Virus record (IMG/VR): IMGVR_UViG_3300023184_000363
Coordinates: 1-31,694 of that record
DNA: 31,694 bases
Direction: 5' to 3' (one strand)
Source: a virus
The notes beneath the pieces were generated by a model. That model worked only from the letters and a program-made list of their open reading frames with translations, did no database searches and was not told the DNA's origin. The position numbers and the translations under genes are program-made. Each line of letters begins with the position of its first letter. Position 1 is the first letter of the stretch. Of this stretch, positions 12,888 through 23,581 are shown piece after piece.

Positions 12888-15800
12888 ATGGCAGACAATA
12901 TAAAAATAGTAGGTAGTATATTAAGTACAACTCAAGTATCACGTTATGCTATAGATGACTTAAGATTAATTGCTTCACAAAAAATAAAAAAGAACTTTAA
13001 TTCTTTTGAAGACTATATTGAATATTATGTATATGATATAGGAGATAATTTACTAGATAAAAGTTATAACTACCTCCAATACAAGCTACCCAGTAATGTA
13101 AGTTCTACTCCAGGAATAATTCCACCAACTAATATAAATGGACAATCACCTTCAGGTAATCAGGTAGGTTCTGTTTCTAATTTAAGTACTTCTGCTTCTT
13201 ATTATCCTGTTATTGAAATTGATCCTGTACAAGATTTACAAGATTTAGGTTATTCATCAGGTGAATTTAAGGTTCAATATAATATTTTTAAAAATAGAAT
13301 ATCAGGATATCCTTTAGCAGAGCTATTTATTAAAGAAATTTCACCTGATAGAACAGAGGTTAGAGCGGGTTCTGTTGCTTTAACTAATATTCAAATAGAG
13401 ACAGGATCTATTAATTTAATTAATAGTTACAATTCATCTTCATATTTTGATCCTTTTCTTTTAAATTTTAGTGACAATAAACAAGCTATAGTTACTAATA
13501 TTGTTTTAAATAAAGTAGATTCTGGATATGAAGTTTTATTTAAATTATACGATCCATTAGATAGTTCTATTAGTGAAAAAACGTCATTATGGGTAGTAGA
13601 AGAAATTTCTACTCCATATATGTTTGATATTAATCTTGATGCTATATTAGCAGCTCCAACTGGTAGTAAATTAAGAGGTCCTAATTTTGGAAATATTTCA
13701 AGATTTGGGTTAAACACAACCACTACTCCTTACTTAAATAATTTTTCAAATAATCAAAGTGGATTATTAAATCAAAATAATTCACAAAGTATTGCTATTA
13801 ATATTAACTACGATAGTGCTGATGGAAGTGCTACTGGTGGTTTTGGTAGTTTTGTAACATTTGGATCTGCTTTATCTCGTATAGAAAACTTTTATGATAA
13901 AGTTCAACAAATAGAAAGTTACAATATATTAATAAGTAAATATACCCCTTATGTATCTACTACTAGTAGCTTACAATCAGAAATAAATTCATATTCATCT
14001 AGTGTTAATGATCTTATTACTAATTTTGATGGATTTGAAAATTACCTATACTTTACTTCAGGCTCATTAACATCATCAGCACAATATGGTATTACTCCAT
14101 TCCCAAAAACAAGTAATGCTAGACCTTATATATTATTTCCATCAACTTCATCACAAGGATATACTTGGTATAATGCTACTACATCAAGTGCATATGATTA
14201 TGATGCAAATAACGTAAACTATTTTAAATATTCTGTACCTAGTTATGTAATAGATGATACAGATAATGCAAATTATTTGACCTTTTTAAATATGATGGGT
14301 CAATATTTTGATAATATATGGGTTTATGTTAAATCAATAACAGATATAAATCAAGCTAATAATAATTTAAATATTGGTATTTCTAAAGATGTTGTTTATA
14401 ATTTATTACAATCATTAGGAATAGGAATATTTAATAGCTTTGGTGATCAAAGTGTAGCTCAATATTTGTTAGGTGCGAATACAGGTAGTGCTTATTATAG
14501 TGGTTCGTTAGTTGATTTTTCGGCTACAAGTAGTTATTTAAATAATATTCCTAAAAAAGATATTTTAGCAGAATCATATAAACGTATATACCATAACTTA
14601 CCTTTATTATTACAACGTAAGGGCACTGTAGCTGGTTTAAGAACATTACTTTCAACTTTTGGTATATCAAATCAAGACTATTATAACATCTATTCAGGTT
14701 CAGTTACTTCTTCTTATTATACCCCTACTGGTAGTAATTTAATTACAGCTAGTGTATTAAATATCAATGAATATGGTGGTGCTACTAAAACACAATTATT
14801 AACAGGATATAATAATGATAAAGTTAGAATTGTAAATTCAACTGCTACAGGTAGTGTACTATCTCCACTTGTTAGTATAGTACAATATACTTCTGAGTCT
14901 TCTAAATTTAGAACAGCAGATGATCATTATGTTGATGTTTCATTCTCTCCTCAAACACAGATAAATAGTTACATATCTAGATCTATATCTGCTAGTAACC
15001 CTAGTTGGTTAATAGATGATTATATTGGTGATCCTAGACAATTATCAAGTGGTTCTTATAATGATTTAGTTGTTCAAAGAAATATATACTTTAAAGGAAC
15101 AGGTTCATTCCCCGGTTTTACAGGTTCATTAATGAACTATAGTGGATTTATTCGTTTAGTTCAATTCTTTGATAATTCATTATTTAAAATGTTAGAGGAT
15201 AATACACCAGCTAGAATTAATCTTACTACAGGTGTATCAATTGAATCTCCAGTTTTAGAGAGAAATAAGTGGTCTTATGCTCGTACTAATGGTACTACTA
15301 ATCAAATAGTATATCAACCAGAAATTAGTGCTTCTAGAATTTCTTCTCCATATGACAACTATTATGACTGGTTATCAGGAAGTAAAATGTCTTATCTTAC
15401 AGGAGAAATAAGTGGAAGCGAAATTGATATATATAATAATTATTTTACACCAAACAATTATAATCCTTATTTATATAATACAAGTTCTTATAATTTAGGA
15501 AAATCAACATATCAACAAGTAGACTATTCAGAATTTATTCATTCTGATTTTAATATTTTATTAAATAATATTTCACATAGTATTGCTTCAAGTACTAGAA
15601 AAACACTAGAAATTTCAGGTAGTACTGGATATATAGGAACAGGATCTAGAAATATATTAACACCATCTCTTTTACAAGATTCTTACTTATCATTAGATTC
15701 TTATCTTTTACCACGTTACAATGGAGTAAAAATTTCAAGCTTAGCTTATAATTTATATACTTCTGCTTCATACGATAGTCAAGGTACATTAGTTTATGTT

Positions 15801-17300
15801 GGGGATAATTCATATGGTAAAACAGCTGTTATAGATCAATATGTTAGAAAAATTGGATTATTTACTCAAATTGTAAGTAGCTCTTTCTTTCCTAATCGTA
15901 ATACAACTGCTTTAAAATATCTTGTAGATGAAAGCGGTAGTTTAACAGAATTAAGTCAAACAGATATTTTAAAACCAAATAGTAATTGGGTTGAAATTCA
16001 AAATACATTTAAATTAGGTTCAACATCAAATATTGCTTTATTTGATAATCAACAATATAGTAATCAAAAGACAACAGATGGTGCTAAAACTATTTTTGAT
16101 AGTGGGTATTCTTATTATCCAATATTATATTACACTGGTTCAGATCAAAAATTATACTTTCAGTATGTAGGAAAAGGTACCAGTATATTAATGCGCTCTA
16201 ATAATAATGGATCATTTATAACAGGTTCAGTATCAGGATCATTAAATAGATATACAGCATCTGCTATTGTTAATGGAACAGGCAGCATATATCCAATATT
16301 TGATACACTTGATCCTGATTTTACTAGAGGTAATAGTTACTATTCTAACTTTAGATTTACAGGTTCTAATAACTATGTAAATAACTTTCCTACTTACAGT
16401 ATTTCACAAAGTGCTAATATGATTTTCTCATCTAATTTTGGTATAAACATCCAATATCCTCAACCTAACTACTCAGCATCTTATAAATTTGATATAGTAG
16501 CTTCAGGCTCAACTCTTAATAATATTACTATTGGCTCTCAAACTCAAACATTTATATCTTCTGGGCCTAACTTAGCAGGAACATTAATATTTAATGTTAC
16601 AAGTTCAGGTAGAGATTATAATCCTGGAGACCAAATTTATTTTCAATTAAGACAATTTAACGTATCAGGACCTCAATTCCTTACAGCTTCATTAGCAGCT
16701 ACAGGTAAAAATACACCATATGATGGATTAAGAAACTCATTAAACTCTTCTGGAATATACCCATTTGCAACTGGTTCTGCTTCACCATTTATTTCGGGTT
16801 CTAGTGCAATTGATACATTAGTATTTAATTCAAGTTTATCAAACTTTACAGATTATTTATATATATCTGCGACTAGTTCTGCTTTATTACATCCAACTTA
16901 TGGTAACGTTTCAAACACGTTTTCACCTAAGGTTGGAGATGTGATTCTAGTTTATTATAATGGTAATACTCAATATCAAGAACTTAATATTAGTGATATA
17001 TCAATTGATTCTAATAATAATAACAAATTAACTGTAAAAGTAACTCCTAATTTAGTTAATAATTTAACAACAGGGTCTTATACAAATACTACAGTTAGTC
17101 AATTTTTATTATTATCAAAATTACCTGATGAAACTAATATCAACTTATCTTTTGATAAAGAAGATGGACAAACATCATATGGATTTATAATTCCTGGTAA
17201 TTTATCTCCAAGTGTTTTAAATAATATTGATACAATAACTAGACAAGTACAACAAAAACTATTGCAAACCCAACAAGGAACAACAATAAACACCGTTTAA
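12888..17300 (+). CDS. Giant virion protein (possible gp7-like wedge or fibre component)
   Basis: The gene encodes 1470 residues, the longest in the window. It is rich in Ser, Asn, Tyr, Thr and Gly, with many short TGS/SGS turns, typical of extended beta-structured virion proteins. Residues about 553-596 contain KKDILAESYKRIYHNLPLLLQRKGTVAGLRTLLSTFGI, a helix-loop motif I associate with large phage tail proteins. The N-terminal ~90 residues are more globular (RYAIDDLRLIASQKIKKNFNSFEDYIEYYVYDIGDNLLDKSYNYLQYK). T4 gp7 is about 1030 residues and sits after gp6, so a gp7-like wedge role fits position, but a fibre or adhesin is equally possible. No catalytic motif was seen. Confidence 0.6.
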   Translation: MADNIKIVGSILSTTQVSRYAIDDLRLIASQKIKKNFNSFEDYIEYYVYDIGDNLLDKSYNYLQYKLPSNVSSTPGIIPPTNINGQSPSGNQVGSVSNLSTSASYYPVIEIDPVQDLQDLGYSSGEFKVQYNIFKNRISGYPLAELFIKEISPDRTEVRAGSVALTNIQIETGSINLINSYNSSSYFDPFLLNFSDNKQAIVTNIVLNKVDSGYEVLFKLYDPLDSSISEKTSLWVVEEISTPYMFDINLDAILAAPTGSKLRGPNFGNISRFGLNTTTTPYLNNFSNNQSGLLNQNNSQSIAININYDSADGSATGGFGSFVTFGSALSRIENFYDKVQQIESYNILISKYTPYVSTTSSLQSEINSYSSSVNDLITNFDGFENYLYFTSGSLTSSAQYGITPFPKTSNARPYILFPSTSSQGYTWYNATTSSAYDYDANNVNYFKYSVPSYVIDDTDNANYLTFLNMMGQYFDNIWVYVKSITDINQANNNLNIGISKDVVYNLLQSLGIGIFNSFGDQSVAQYLLGANTGSAYYSGSLVDFSATSSYLNNIPKKDILAESYKRIYHNLPLLLQRKGTVAGLRTLLSTFGISNQDYYNIYSGSVTSSYYTPTGSNLITASVLNINEYGGATKTQLLTGYNNDKVRIVNSTATGSVLSPLVSIVQYTSESSKFRTADDHYVDVSFSPQTQINSYISRSISASNPSWLIDDYIGDPRQLSSGSYNDLVVQRNIYFKGTGSFPGFTGSLMNYSGFIRLVQFFDNSLFKMLEDNTPARINLTTGVSIESPVLERNKWSYARTNGTTNQIVYQPEISASRISSPYDNYYDWLSGSKMSYLTGEISGSEIDIYNNYFTPNNYNPYLYNTSSYNLGKSTYQQVDYSEFIHSDFNILLNNISHSIASSTRKTLEISGSTGYIGTGSRNILTPSLLQDSYLSLDSYLLPRYNGVKISSLAYNLYTSASYDSQGTLVYVGDNSYGKTAVIDQYVRKIGLFTQIVSSSFFPNRNTTALKYLVDESGSLTELSQTDILKPNSNWVEIQNTFKLGSTSNIALFDNQQYSNQKTTDGAKTIFDSGYSYYPILYYTGSDQKLYFQYVGKGTSILMRSNNNGSFITGSVSGSLNRYTASAIVNGTGSIYPIFDTLDPDFTRGNSYYSNFRFTGSNNYVNNFPTYSISQSANMIFSSNFGINIQYPQPNYSASYKFDIVASGSTLNNITIGSQTQTFISSGPNLAGTLIFNVTSSGRDYNPGDQIYFQLRQFNVSGPQFLTASLAATGKNTPYDGLRNSLNSSGIYPFATGSASPFISGSSAIDTLVFNSSLSNFTDYLYISATSSALLHPTYGNVSNTFSPKVGDVILVYYNGNTQYQELNISDISIDSNNNNKLTVKVTPNLVNNLTTGSYTNTTVSQFLLLSKLPDETNINLSFDKEDGQTSYGFIIPGNLSPSVLNNIDTITRQVQQKLLQTQQGTTINTV

Positions 17301-17315
17301 AAATTAACAATTTAA

Positions 17316-17325
17316 TATATTTATA
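17316..17325 (+). promoter_or_regulatory. TATATTTATA late-promoter-like element
   Basis: TATATTTATA lies 21 nt before the ATG at 17347, in the 46-nt gap after the giant gene. It would start the transcript for 17347-21017. Confidence 0.45.
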
Positions 17326-17346
17326 ATATATACAACATAAAGAATT

Positions 17347-18012
17347 ATGGCAATTTTAAATCCAACAGTAATCACCATAGATGCTATATTGACAACAAAA
17401 GGTCGTCAATTATTGGCTCGTAACGATGGTTCATTTCAAATTACACAATTTTCATTAGCTGATGATGAAATTGATTATACTTTGTATAATCCAAATCATC
17501 CATCTGGCTCTGCATATTACGGCGAGGCTATTGAGAACATGCCTGTAATTGAAGCATACCCAGAAGACACGCAAATTATGCGTTATAAATTAGTAACCTT
17601 ACCTCGTGGTACATCACGTTTACCAGTCATTAATGTTGGATATACTAGCATTGCTTTACGTCAAGGTGCTTCATTAACAATAACTCCTCAAACACTTAAC
17701 TATTTAGGCGCTACAAGTACATTTGAAGCAAATGGATATATTGTTACTGTTTCTGATTCTCGCTTATTATCAGCATTTGCTGGTACTGGTATCACAACAG
17801 CTACCCCTGGAATAACAGGTTTAAATACAACTTCAGGTACTGTACTTTCAACAAGTCAAGTAGGTACTTCATTTACATTAACAGGAACAACACTCAATAC
17901 TTTATTTGGATCTACTTTGACTACATTAACAACTACACTTACCGTTATTGGTAGAGATAGTGGAGCTAGAATTAGTGTACCATTAAACATTCAAAAAGTA
18001 GCTACAATCTAA
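17347..18012 (+). CDS. Virion structural protein of unknown role
   Basis: The gene encodes 221 residues. The first ~100 (VITIDAILTTKGRQLLARNDGSFQITQFSLADDEIDYTLYN ... GEAIENMPVIEAYPEDTQIMRYKLVTLPRG) read like a conserved phage structural domain. The rest is Thr/Ser/Gly-rich with Ig-like strands (TLTVIGRDSGARISVPLNIQKV). It follows a late-type element and precedes the 18026 gene by 13 nt. It could be a fibre-connector or decoration protein. Its codon use is less extremely AT-biased than the giant gene before it, which may mean higher expression. Confidence 0.6.
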   Translation: MAILNPTVITIDAILTTKGRQLLARNDGSFQITQFSLADDEIDYTLYNPNHPSGSAYYGEAIENMPVIEAYPEDTQIMRYKLVTLPRGTSRLPVINVGYTSIALRQGASLTITPQTLNYLGATSTFEANGYIVTVSDSRLLSAFAGTGITTATPGITGLNTTSGTVLSTSQVGTSFTLTGTTLNTLFGSTLTTLTTTLTVIGRDSGARISVPLNIQKVATI

Positions 18013-18025
18013 AATAATTTAAAAA

Positions 18026-18985
18026 ATGTCATTTACAAGATATAACACAGAAGATTCCGTAATAAGTTCAGAAACCGTAGTACGTGGTTTATGGAGTGGA
18101 GATAACTACACTTTATCTTCATTTTTTACATCTAGTACATACACTGAGTATTATTTAGATGTTTACGATGCAAACTTAACTCTATCAACTTCTGCTTCAG
18201 TTCAATTTAGCCTTCAATATGGTCACGTAAGTGGATCAGGATCAGCACCAATTAATGCCGCTGTACCTGGATACTCTCCATCACGTATTGTTTATGGTCA
18301 ATATAGAAATTTAGTATATGGCACTGAAACTCAAAACTTTACTTTTGACGGTACTACAACTTCAAATGCTATATGGGTAATTAATGTTTCTAGAGCTCGT
18401 TATAAAGAATCTTTATTACCTGGTTCTTTATTACTAACATTAAGTGGTAGTGCAGGTAGATTACATTTAGGTGATGATAGTAGTACTACAAACTTAACTC
18501 GTTTTGTTGGTGAAAACAAATATTATAATATAGTAGCAACAGGAAGTACTTCACCAATTTATGGTTTATTTTTCCCTGATTTGAATACTATTATATTAAA
18601 TGCTAATCAATTAACAGGTAGTGGTGGTACTAACTACTATGTAAGTCAAAGTAGAGGAACTACAGTAGTTAATAATCATTTATTTTTATACAATTCTTTA
18701 GTAGGAGGTAGTAATTTTAGAATGAACTCATCTGAAACTATTTCAGCACGTTATTTCTTTACTCGTGTTAAAAACAGTGAATATAATTATACTTCAAATC
18801 CATCTATTATAGATAGTAATGGTAATTTATTATACACTACATTAATCAATAACCCTCAAACATACGTTACCTCAGTAGGTATGTATAATGATAATAATGA
18901 ATTATTAGCAGTAGCTAAATTATCTAAACCATTAGTAAAAGATTTTACTAAAGAAGCATTAATCAGAGTGAAGTTAGATTATTAA
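18026..18985 (+). CDS. Beta-rich virion protein with a reused C-terminal module
   Basis: The gene encodes 319 residues, Ser/Thr/Tyr/Gly-rich and beta-structured. The last ~70 residues carry [18 protein letters not shown] and then [25 protein letters not shown]. The same module, with [12 protein letters not shown] identical, ends the 130-residue protein at 29548. The nucleotide sequences of the core (18884-18921 and 29839-29876) differ at one base in 38, so the copies are recent or homogenised. It is likely a tail or fibre component that docks through this module. It lies 7 nt before the mucin-like gene. Confidence 0.65.
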   Translation: MSFTRYNTEDSVISSETVVRGLWSGDNYTLSSFFTSSTYTEYYLDVYDANLTLSTSASVQFSLQYGHVSGSGSAPINAAVPGYSPSRIVYGQYRNLVYGTETQNFTFDGTTTSNAIWVINVSRARYKESLLPGSLLLTLSGSAGRLHLGDDSSTTNLTRFVGENKYYNIVATGSTSPIYGLFFPDLNTIILNANQLTGSGGTNYYVSQSRGTTVVNNHLFLYNSLVGGSNFRMNSSETISARYFFTRVKNSEYNYTSNPSIIDSNGNLLYTTLINNPQTYVTSVGMYNDNNELLAVAKLSKPLVKDFTKEALIRVKLDY

Positions 18986-18992
18986 TTTATGT

Positions 18993-21017
18993 ATGTCATC
19001 ATTCAAAAAACTAAGCAAATCAGACGTTACGCATGTACCATATGCTGCCAATAAGCAGTGGAACTTAACTTACTCTTCGGGGTATCCAAAGAATGATGGT
19101 TACGTAACAATATATAAAGGTACTAATTTAACTAGTAGCTTCGATTCTATTATGGATCCTGTAACTGAGGGTCAATATGAAGGTTTAGTTTATGATTCAA
19201 TAAATCATTTATTTTATCAAGAATTTAGTGGTTCTCTTTTAAATACTTCTTCTTTAGCAAATTCAATATTTTACGAATCTGCTTCTCAACAACGTCCTAC
19301 TTCATCATATTTTATTTATGATGAAAACCCTAAATTTAAAAATTATTTTCCTACAGGCTCTAATGAAGGTATTCGTGTATTAGGATTTAATCAAGAAATT
19401 TTTGGTAATAAATTATTACCTTATAACTTTATTTTATCATCATCTGCATATTATATAACAGATGATGGTAATGGCAATATATTAGATAATAATATTACTT
19501 ATGTAGGTAATATATTTTATCCTCAAGGTTTAGTTGTTATTACAAACCAAGACTATCAAGATATGTTCCCTCTACCTCCACTTGCGGTAGCGGATATTAT
19601 TAATGTTTTAGCAAGTGATTATGATAAAACGGGAAGTATATTAGATAATGATTTAGCTAGATTTGGATCTTTAGTTACAAGCTCTATTACATTATCAGGT
19701 AGTGCATTTCAAAAATCTACTATTAAACTTACAGGTAGTTATAATAGTGATGTTAGTATGGTTTCTAGTTCTAGCCCATATCCCTATTTCCAACAAGGGG
19801 TATATGATATCTACTATACAGTTAATTCTACTGGTAGCTTTGGATCTCTTACAAGCAATAAAGCATTAATCAGATTTAATGTTGGGGCTCCTGATTGTGA
19901 TTTTGAACCTGTATTAACTTTAATACCACCATCCCCAACGCCTACACCATCATTAACACCTAGTGTTACTAGAACTCCAAGTATAACACCTACTCCATCA
20001 TTAACACCTACTCCATCAATAACAGCAACACCATCATTAACTCCAACTCCTTCATTAACTGCAACACCATCATTAACTCCTAGTATTACTGCTACTCCAA
20101 GTATAACACCTACTCCATCATTAACACCTACTCCATCAATAACAGCAACTCCATCATTAACAGCTACTCCATCGTTAACACCTAGTGTTACTAGAACACC
20201 TAGTATTACTGCTACTCCATCGTTAACTCCTAGTATAACCCCAACTCTACCACCTTCCCCTACTCCATCATTAACACCAACCCCATCATTAACACCAACA
20301 CCATCAATTACCAGAACGCCTAGTATTACTGCTACACCATCATTAACACCAACACCATCAATAACTGCTACCCCATCATTAACAGCTACTCCATCATTAA
20401 CACCTAGTATTACTGCAACTCCAAGTATTACTGCAACTCCAAGTATTACTGCAACTCCAAGTATTACTGCTACTCCATCGTTAACACCAACACCAAGTAT
20501 TACTAGAACACCTGATCCAACTAGTACACCAAGTTTAACACCAACACCATCAATTACCAGAACGCCTAGCATTACTGCTACTCCAAGTATTACTAGAACA
20601 CCTAGTATAACTCCTACTCCATCATTAACACCTTCCGAATCTCCAATACCTCCAACATATACAGTTAATGTGTTTGCTAAATCAAGTGGACTTCTATCCC
20701 CTCAAGAATTTATTTGGTGGAGTGATGATGCTTGGGCTACACAAAATAAACTATCTACTGCAGTTACTACTTCAGGAGTTAATGCCGGTAATATACCTAA
20801 CGTAACTAGTGGAACAACAATACAATTTGCATGTTCTAATGGAACTGGTCCTATAACATCTGGAGCAGGTACAGCAATTAGTATAGCTGTGGGTAGTGGT
20901 TACCCAACAGGTCCTTCTAGTTGTGGCGCTTTACCTTATGGAGGTCAAGCTTATCAAGTATTCTCTAATGTTACCTTGTACTTTACAGCCAATTCTGGAT
21001 TCCAAGGATCTTGTTAA
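18993..21017 (+). CDS. Mucin-like Ser/Thr/Pro-repeat virion protein (putative adhesin)
   Basis: The gene encodes 674 residues in three parts. Residues 1 to ~312 are a beta-rich head with Ser/Tyr/Gly turns, similar in style to the preceding structural proteins, so it is probably the virion attachment part. Residues ~313-547 are about 39 hexapeptides of the form PS(I/L)T(A/P)T, sometimes with Arg (VTRTPS): an extended, rigid, mucin-like stalk in which about every second residue is Ser or Thr. Residues ~550-674 are a C-terminal globular domain ([12 protein letters not shown] ... [14 protein letters not shown] ... [12 protein letters not shown]) with three Cys. There is no signal peptide. The glycosyltransferase operon starts 43 nt downstream, so the stalk is the obvious candidate acceptor. 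A long antisense frame here is a by-product of the repeat. Confidence 0.75.
   Translation: MSSFKKLSKSDVTHVPYAANKQWNLTYSSGYPKNDGYVTIYKGTNLTSSFDSIMDPVTEGQYEGLVYDSINHLFYQEFSGSLLNTSSLANSIFYESASQQRPTSSYFIYDENPKFKNYFPTGSNEGIRVLGFNQEIFGNKLLPYNFILSSSAYYITDDGNGNILDNNITYVGNIFYPQGLVVITNQDYQDMFPLPPLAVADIINVLASDYDKTGSILDNDLARFGSLVTSSITLSGSAFQKSTIKLTGSYNSDVSMVSSSSPYPYFQQGVYDIYYTVNSTGSFGSLTSNKALIRFNVGAPDCDFEPVLTLIPPSPTPTPSLTPSVTRTPSITPTPSLTPTPSITATPSLTPTPSLTATPSLTPSITATPSITPTPSLTPTPSITATPSLTATPSLTPSVTRTPSITATPSLTPSITPTLPPSPTPSLTPTPSLTPTPSITRTPSITATPSLTPTPSITATPSLTATPSLTPSITATPSITATPSITATPSITATPSLTPTPSITRTPDPTSTPSLTPTPSITRTPSITATPSITRTPSITPTPSLTPSESPIPPTYTVNVFAKSSGLLSPQEFIWWSDDAWATQNKLSTAVTTSGVNAGNIPNVTSGTTIQFACSNGTGPITSGAGTAISIAVGSGYPTGPSSCGALPYGGQAYQVFSNVTLYFTANSGFQGSC
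19931..20632 (+). repeat. About 700 bp of degenerate 18-bp coding repeats
   Basis: The period is 18 bp (six codons). Most units differ at synonymous third positions, but some are exact. AGTATTACTGCAACTCCA occurs three times in perfect tandem at 20406-20459. Bases 19974-20029 are repeated identically at 20094-20149, exactly 120 bp (40 codons) apart. The mix of old, diverged units and fresh copies points to continuing slippage or unequal recombination that keeps the frame. Confidence 0.85.
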
Positions 21018-21024
21018 TAAAATG

Positions 21025-21056
21025 TTTGGATATTAAATAAAAATTAGTTATATTTA
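21025..21056 (+). promoter_or_regulatory. Host-type promoter of the glycosylation operon
   Basis: TTTG (21025-21028), a 20-nt spacer, then TATATTTA (21049-21056), one base from the Bacteroidota consensus TAnnTTTG. The ATG at 21061 is only 4 nt further, so the mRNA would be leaderless or nearly so. The operon would be transcribed separately from the late structural genes. Confidence 0.5.
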
Positions 21057-21060
21057 AGTT

Positions 21061-22320
21061 ATGTCAAAAATCTTTGTTTCGATAGCATCCTATAGGGATC
21101 CTGAACTGCTACCAACATTACACGACTTAATAAGTAATGCTGCTAATCCTGATGATTTAGTGATATGCATTGCCTGGCAACATTCTAAAAAAGATAAATG
21201 GGATACTTTAAAAAAATATAAAAACGATACACGTTTTAGAATTATTGATATCCCATATGAAGAATCTAAAGGCGTATGTTGGGCTAGAGCTAAAATACAA
21301 GAACAATACCAAGGTGAAGATTATTATTTTCAATTAGATTCACATCACCGATTTATTAAAAATTGGGATAGAGAATTAATTGATATGTTACATTATTTAC
21401 AATGTAAAAGCTACCCTAAACCATTAATATCAGCATATATACCATCATATTTCCCAAATAAAGAACCAGATGGTAGAATTAATGAGGTATGGATGTTAAA
21501 TATTCAAAGATTTTTACCTGAAGGTGCTGTATTTTTAAACCCACAAGGATTAGATAACTGGAAAACCTTTAAAGAACCTGTACCTACCCGTTTTATATCA
21601 GCCCATTTTATTTTTACATTAGGTAAATTTGTTGAAGAAGTTCCATATGATCCTAATTTTTATTTTCATGGTGAAGAAACATCATTAGCTGCTCGTGCTT
21701 ACACTTGGGGTTATGATTTATTTAGTCCTCATAAAATATATGCTTGGCATGAATATTTTAGAGATGGTAAAACAAAACAATGGGATGATGATCCAATATA
21801 TGTAGAACGAGATAAAAGTTCATACGCTAGATTTAGAGCATTATTTGGAATGAATGAAGGTGATTGTGAAGGTTGTTCTCAAAAAGAATTTGGAAAATAT
21901 TGGTTTGGTAATAAAAGAATGTTACGAGATTATGAACGTTATGCTGGTTTAAAGTTTAGAACTAGACAAATACATAAGTATACTTTAACAAATAATCCCC
22001 CACCAACTAAAGGAGATTATGAATCGGGTTTACTTAGTAAAGTAAAGGTTTGTATAGATGTTTACAAAGGTTCTTTACCTGAACCGGATTATGATTTGTT
22101 TGTAATAGCATTATTAGATAAAAATGGTAAAGATATTTTTAGAAAAGATGCTGATGCTAATGAAATAAAATTCTTATTAAATGAACTTCCAAACGATCAA
22201 TTTGTACACATATGGAGAGAATTTGAAAGCGACATTCAACCCCATAAATGGAGAGTTTGGCCACATAGTGTATCTAAAGATTGGATGGACCCAATAGAAC
22301 AAGAAATAAAATATGAATAA
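21061..22320 (+). CDS. GT60/PF11397-like polypeptide GlcNAc-transferase homologue, copy 1
   Basis: The gene encodes 419 residues. The N-terminus IFVSIASYRDPELLPTLHDLISNAANPDDL and the block CWARAKIQEQYQGEDYYFQLDSHHRF (DSHHRF at 93-98, the metal/nucleotide-sugar site in place of DxD) are characteristic of PF11397. HGEE at 203-206, RAYTWGYDLFSP (212-223) and His230 follow in the expected order. Known members (Dictyostelium Gnt1, trypanosome mucin GlcNAc-transferase) add GlcNAc directly to hydroxyproline or Ser/Thr of proteins. The C-terminal ~100 residues form an extra domain shared with the next gene. It is first in the operon, next to the mucin-like gene. Family call is strong; donor and acceptor are inferred. 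Confidence 0.8.
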   Translation: MSKIFVSIASYRDPELLPTLHDLISNAANPDDLVICIAWQHSKKDKWDTLKKYKNDTRFRIIDIPYEESKGVCWARAKIQEQYQGEDYYFQLDSHHRFIKNWDRELIDMLHYLQCKSYPKPLISAYIPSYFPNKEPDGRINEVWMLNIQRFLPEGAVFLNPQGLDNWKTFKEPVPTRFISAHFIFTLGKFVEEVPYDPNFYFHGEETSLAARAYTWGYDLFSPHKIYAWHEYFRDGKTKQWDDDPIYVERDKSSYARFRALFGMNEGDCEGCSQKEFGKYWFGNKRMLRDYERYAGLKFRTRQIHKYTLTNNPPPTKGDYESGLLSKVKVCIDVYKGSLPEPDYDLFVIALLDKNGKDIFRKDADANEIKFLLNELPNDQFVHIWREFESDIQPHKWRVWPHSVSKDWMDPIEQEIKYE

Positions 22321-23581
22321 AAAAGAAACTATATTACTACATCTCCCAGCATATAGAGATCCGGAATTGATTCCCTCTATTAAAGATGCTTTAGCAAAAG
22401 CAAAATATCCAAAACGTATTCATTTTGGTATTTGTAGACAATATCATCCTGATGATACGTTTGATAATCTAGATGAATTTAGAAAGGATAAACGCTTTCA
22501 TATAATGGATGTGTTATATACTGAGGCACAAGGATTACCTTGGGCCCGCGCCCAAATTAATGAAAAATTATTAACTAATCAAGATTATATATTACAATTA
22601 GACTCACATCATCGATTTGCACAAGATTGGGATGTTACTTTAATTGATATGCATAATAAATTAGAGGAAAAAGGACATAAACCTATATTGGCCGCTTATC
22701 TGCCATTATACACCCCATTAAATGATCCTGAAGGACGTTCAATGGAACCTTGGCAACAACAGTTTGCTTGTTTTTATCCGCATGGTACGATTTTTATACG
22801 CCCGGGTTTATTACAAGGTCATCAATTTATGACAGAACCACCAATGTCACGTTTTTTATCGGGACATTTTTGCTTTGCTCGCTCTGAATGGGCTCGTGAA
22901 ATAAGACATGATACTGATATTTATTTTAGTGGTGAAGAATTAAATTTAACTGTTCGTTCATATACTCATGGTTATGATTTCTTCCACCCCCATAAATTAG
23001 TTATTTGGCATTCAACAATGAGAGAAGAAAGATCAGGTATACTTAAATGGGATGATGATGCTAAAGCTGGAAATGATTGGTGGAAAAAACAAGATTATGC
23101 TCGTAAAAAAATAAGAGTTTTATTACGTACTGAAGAAGACCCAAATATTGATTTAACAGGTTATGATTTAGGTACTGTAAGAACGTTACGTGATTTTGAA
23201 AAGTATGCTGGTTTTAACTTTAAGAAAAAAGCAGTACAAAAATATACTTTAGATAATTTTTACCCACCAAATCCATTAATTAAAGATGATGAATTGTGGG
23301 AACAATCATTTATGGAATCATTTTATTATTTAATAACAGTTGACAAAAATTTCTTCCCTGATGATAATTATAAATTTGTATTAATAGCGTTTGATGATGA
23401 AAATGGTAAAGCAATTAATACCAAATATGTAGATGGAGATGACTTAATACAATTTAACAAAGGACAAAATATTCATTATGAAGAATTCTTTTTAATTGAG
23501 AAAAAACCTGTTAGAGTTGTATATTGGGCTTATAGTGAGGCTAAAGGATGGTGTGAACGTTTAGAATACAAAATAGATTAA
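22313..23581 (+). CDS. GT60/PF11397-like polypeptide GlcNAc-transferase homologue, copy 2
   Basis: The gene encodes 422 residues and overlaps copy 1 by 8 nt. It has the same plan: LLHLPAYRDPELIPSIKDAL, PWARAQINEKLLTNQDYILQLDSHHRF (DSHHRF at 97-102), SGEE (206-209) in place of HGEE, RSYTHGYDFFHP (215-226) and His233. It is clearly a paralogue of copy 1 but well diverged, so the two probably differ in acceptor site or sugar. The C-terminal domain (FKFVLIAFDDENGKAIN) matches that of copy 1. All key residues look intact. Confidence 0.8.
   Translation: MNKKETILLHLPAYRDPELIPSIKDALAKAKYPKRIHFGICRQYHPDDTFDNLDEFRKDKRFHIMDVLYTEAQGLPWARAQINEKLLTNQDYILQLDSHHRFAQDWDVTLIDMHNKLEEKGHKPILAAYLPLYTPLNDPEGRSMEPWQQQFACFYPHGTIFIRPGLLQGHQFMTEPPMSRFLSGHFCFARSEWAREIRHDTDIYFSGEELNLTVRSYTHGYDFFHPHKLVIWHSTMREERSGILKWDDDAKAGNDWWKKQDYARKKIRVLLRTEEDPNIDLTGYDLGTVRTLRDFEKYAGFNFKKKAVQKYTLDNFYPPNPLIKDDELWEQSFMESFYYLITVDKNFFPDDNYKFVLIAFDDENGKAINTKYVDGDDLIQFNKGQNIHYEEFFLIEKKPVRVVYWAYSEAKGWCERLEYKID

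Noticed and set aside
13427-13723. Minus-strand frame inside the giant structural gene
   Set aside because: Shadow of an AT-rich coding strand. The same applies to the minus frames at 4794-5015, 11883-12071, 17099-17293 and 24061-24453.
19814-20572. 252-codon antisense frame rich in GV, LGV and DGV repeats
   Set aside because: It is the reverse complement of the Ser/Thr/Pro repeat. The 18-bp periodicity keeps the opposite frame open, and there is no leader or protein-like start.
19931-20632. Possible CRISPR array because of regular short repeats
   Set aside because: The repeats are contiguous, in frame and coding, with no unique spacers.
17347-21017. Diversity-generating retroelement target in the fibre region
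   Set aside because: No reverse transcriptase and no template/variable repeat pair with adenine-specific differences is visible; repeat differences are silent third-position changes of all kinds.
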